Positions 41,548-43,343 of a stretch of 43,343 nt of DNA are shown here, one piece after another. The stretch covers positions 96,654-139,996 of the forward strand of contig NZ_LMBX01000008.1 in assembly GCF_001439605.1 (NCBI RefSeq), in the 5' to 3' direction. The first letter of the stretch is position 1. Each line of letters begins with the position of its first letter. This stretch comes from Cytobacillus praedii. GTDB lineage: Bacteria; Bacillota; Bacilli; Bacillales; Cytobacillaceae. The notes under the pieces are model-generated. The model had not been told where the DNA came from and did no database searches. It saw only the letters and a program-made list of their open reading frames with translations. The position numbers and the translations under genes are program-made.

Positions 41548-42996
41548 ATGGACTGGAATCTTGATCGAAAAGCTAAAAAGCCAATATATAAACAAATTGC
41601 GGAGTTTATTGAAAACGGAATTGCTGATGGGACCTTTCCGCCAGATAAACCTCTTCCATCCGAGAGATACTTAGCGAAAGAGCTAAATATCAATAGAAGT
41701 ACAGTTGTATCTGCCTATGATGAGCTTGAATCAAATGGTTTAGTTCAACGAATACGCGGAAGTGGCACGATGATAAGTCAGGATATCTGGGGGATAACGA
41801 AAAAACGCATCCCTAGTTGGAATAGATATATAGAAGCCGGTTCATTTTTGCCAAATTTGCCGCTCAACCAAAGAATACGAAAAGAGATGGAGGAGAAAAA
41901 GCTAATCAATCTTGCCAGCGGTGAATTATCAGAGGATCTCTTTCCAACGAGTGCATTAAGGGAGATTACGTCCACTCGCTCTTTTATCGGCCGGTTAGGT
42001 TATGATCATCCTCAGGGGAATGCAGTATTGAGGATGACCATTGCAAAGCATGTGAAGGAGCTGCGAAATATAGAAACAAATTCCTCCTCTATTTTAATTA
42101 CTTCTGGAGCACAGCAAGCTTTGCATTTAGTTGTTCAATGCTTGTTAAAGCCAGGGGATGCCGTTTTAATAGAGGACCCGTCCTATCATTACAATCTTCC
42201 AATATTTCAAACAGCAGGTATAAAGACGTACTATTTACCGGTAAATGATGAGGGGATAGACACGGATGAGTTATTAGCATTGCATAAAAAACATCGCATT
42301 CGAATGATATTTTTGAATCCAGTATTTCAAAATCCAACAGGCACTTTGCTGAGAGAGAGTCAGCAGAAAGCCATTTTAGAAATATCTTCAGAACATGGCA
42401 TTCCTGTAGTGGAGGATGATCCGTACAGTTTAATGGCGTTTAGCGGTGAAAGGGTTTCAACATTAAAGTCGATGGATACACATGGGAATGTCTTGTACAT
42501 TAGTTCTTTATCAAAGGTTGTTGCGTCCGGTCTTAGAATTGGCTGGATTATCGGTCCAAGATCGGTAATAGAAAGATTATCTGATGCCAAACAGCAAATT
42601 GATTTTGGACATGCGAGCTTTACTCAATGGATTGCTAACGATTTTTTGGAATCAGCGCATTTCCATTCACATATTCAGAAATTAGTGAAGGAACTAGAAA
42701 AGCGGTGCGATCAAATTGTCTCTAGCCTTAATTACTTTTTAAAAGATCAAGTCGAATTTACGATTCCGCAAGGTGGAATCCATATTTGGTGTAAATTAAA
42801 AAGAGACGTAGACGAAATGAAGTTATTAGAAAATGCGATTAAGCAGGGAGTCATCTACGTACCAGGTACGACAATGGGATCCGAAAAAGGGTATGTGCGA
42901 TTTACTTTTGCCAGAGAAAAAGAAAAGGCGATTGAGGAAGGAATCAGGCGTTTTGCTGATGCACTAAATGCAGCTAAGGGAGCTGTCATAAAATAG
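41548..42996 (+). CDS. MocR/PdxR-type GntR-aminotransferase regulator
   Basis: 482 residues. The N-terminal GntR winged helix (about residues 1-75: PIYKQIAEFIENGIADG, LPSERYLAKEL, NRSTVVSAYDELES) is fused to a fold-type I aminotransferase domain (about 110-480) with SGAQQALHLV, NPVFQNPTG and the PLP-binding Lys323 in SSLSKVVASGLRIGW. These proteins use PLP or an amino-aldimine as effector to control vitamin B6, GABA or transport genes. No pdxST or gab genes are in view, so the target is unknown beyond its own promoter. The start is ATG 41548; a TTG at 41524 is in frame but has no signal. Confidence 0.88.
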   Translation: MDWNLDRKAKKPIYKQIAEFIENGIADGTFPPDKPLPSERYLAKELNINRSTVVSAYDELESNGLVQRIRGSGTMISQDIWGITKKRIPSWNRYIEAGSFLPNLPLNQRIRKEMEEKKLINLASGELSEDLFPTSALREITSTRSFIGRLGYDHPQGNAVLRMTIAKHVKELRNIETNSSSILITSGAQQALHLVVQCLLKPGDAVLIEDPSYHYNLPIFQTAGIKTYYLPVNDEGIDTDELLALHKKHRIRMIFLNPVFQNPTGTLLRESQQKAILEISSEHGIPVVEDDPYSLMAFSGERVSTLKSMDTHGNVLYISSLSKVVASGLRIGWIIGPRSVIERLSDAKQQIDFGHASFTQWIANDFLESAHFHSHIQKLVKELEKRCDQIVSSLNYFLKDQVEFTIPQGGIHIWCKLKRDVDEMKLLENAIKQGVIYVPGTTMGSEKGYVRFTFAREKEKAIEEGIRRFADALNAAKGAVIK

Positions 42997-43343
42997 AGGT
43001 TTATTGGACTTAATCTCTAAATAATGATGGAGTCTCATAGAGGAGGTATATGGGACTTCATTCTAGAAAAAAATCTGGTGGGTTAGTCTCGTAGAAAGGT
43101 CCTATGAGACGATTCTCCGAAAAAGCTTAAGGAAAAGTCCCATAGAAAGGTCGTATGAGACGATTCTCCGAAAAAACTTAAAGAAAAGTCCCATAGAAAG
43201 GTCGTATGAGACGATTCCCCGAAAAAGCATAAGGAAAAGTCCCATAGAAAGGTCCTATGAGACGATTCCCCGAAAAAGCATAAGGAAAAGTCCCATAGAA
43301 AGGTCGTATGAGACGAATCCCCGAAAAAGCATAAGGAAAAGTC
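42997..43343. other. Intergenic region dominated by a tandem repeat array
   Basis: The window ends inside this region. The first 90 bases contain a related but diverged hairpin (GTCTCATA...TATGGGAC, 43032-43056), followed by the 51-bp repeat array. Confidence 0.7.
43086..43343 (+). repeat. 51-bp tandem repeat array, five units and continuing
   Basis: The units begin at 43086, 43137, 43188, 43239 and 43290, and a sixth begins at 43341 at the window edge. Each contains GTCCCATAG, then AAAGGTC, then GTATGAGAC, a hairpin with one mismatch, then ACGATTCCCCGAAAAAGC. Units differ by only a few bases. There are no unique spacers, so it is not a CRISPR array. Confidence 0.92.

Noticed and set aside
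43086..43343. CRISPR array
   Set aside because: The whole 51-bp period is conserved, with no variable spacers, and no cas genes are present.
43086..43343. Open frame encoding a 17-residue tandem peptide
   Set aside because: A stop codon lies just upstream and there is no start codon or ribosome binding site; the hairpin structure explains the repeat better.
1..43343. tRNA, rRNA or phage genes
   Set aside because: No tRNA cloverleaf with a conserved TTC arm, no rRNA sequence and no phage structural or integrase gene was recognised.

Overview
The window looks like a chromosomal segment of a low-GC, spore-forming Bacillaceae (Bacillus, Neobacillus or a close relative). The evidence is an exosporium-type collagen-like protein, strong AGGAGG ribosome binding sites, an spxA2-saiR locus of the B. 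anthracis type, IDEAL, DUF4181 and CBO0543 proteins, and AT-rich spacers. Gene boundaries come from reading frames, ribosome binding sites and motifs recognised by eye. No database search was possible, so family names are recalled matches.

Layout. Positions 1-900 hold the 3' end of a collagen-like gene. Positions 1.9-3.8 kb hold a stress-regulation block: spxA2, a 44-residue BA3454-like protein, the Rrf2 repressor saiR, and an IDEAL-domain gene. Three copies of one spaced dyad (TGTAA or GTAA, nine bases, TTACA) lie upstream of spxA2, saiR and the IDEAL gene. Positions 4.3-8.2 kb hold a ferrous-iron uptake operon, efeO-efeB-efeU, behind a perfect Fur box. Positions 8.4-11.4 kb hold a CzrA-like sensor and a CadA-type Zn/Cd P-type ATPase with two operator-like dyads. 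Positions 11.6-26.2 kb are an accessory patchwork: two CBO0543-like membrane proteins, SRPBCC, DUF1697, an isochorismatase-like hydrolase, an AlkD-like HEAT protein, a histidine phosphatase, a coupled CD3073-like ECF S component and CD3072-like desulfidase, MOSC, HAD, DUF4181, NUDIX, an AAC(6')-like acetyltransferase, a VOC protein, an acidic DUF5667 protein and an orphan nikR.

Positions 26.3-38.8 kb are the most interesting region. A PucR-type regulator and an alpha/beta hydrolase are divergent from a transporter and a CodA-clade amidohydrolase. Then come a single-chain FdrA-DUF1116 (AllF-AllG) fusion, a DUF2877 (AllH-like) protein, carbamate kinase and a cation:dicarboxylate-type symporter. 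By analogy with the E. coli oxamate carbamoyltransferase (AllFGH) and the yahEFGIJ cluster, this should be a nitrogen/energy catabolic route ending in carbamoyl phosphate, ATP, ammonia and CO2. The upstream substrate is unknown: no allantoin-pathway enzymes are present, and the amidohydrolase lacks two CodA active-site residues. A cre-like site in the divergent promoter region suggests carbon catabolite control.

Positions 38.9-43.3 kb hold a decayed response-regulator fragment, an ankyrin lipoprotein, a secreted protein with two DUF4822-like repeats, a small membrane protein and a MocR-type regulator behind a perfect 14-bp dyad. The window ends in a 51-bp tandem repeat array.

Repeats: two copies of a roughly 230-310 bp element with imperfect terminal inverted repeats (MITE-like), four copies of a short GGGCGCAATTCTG hairpin repeat, and the 51-bp array. 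I saw no rRNA, tRNA, CRISPR array, intact insertion sequence or recognisable riboswitch.
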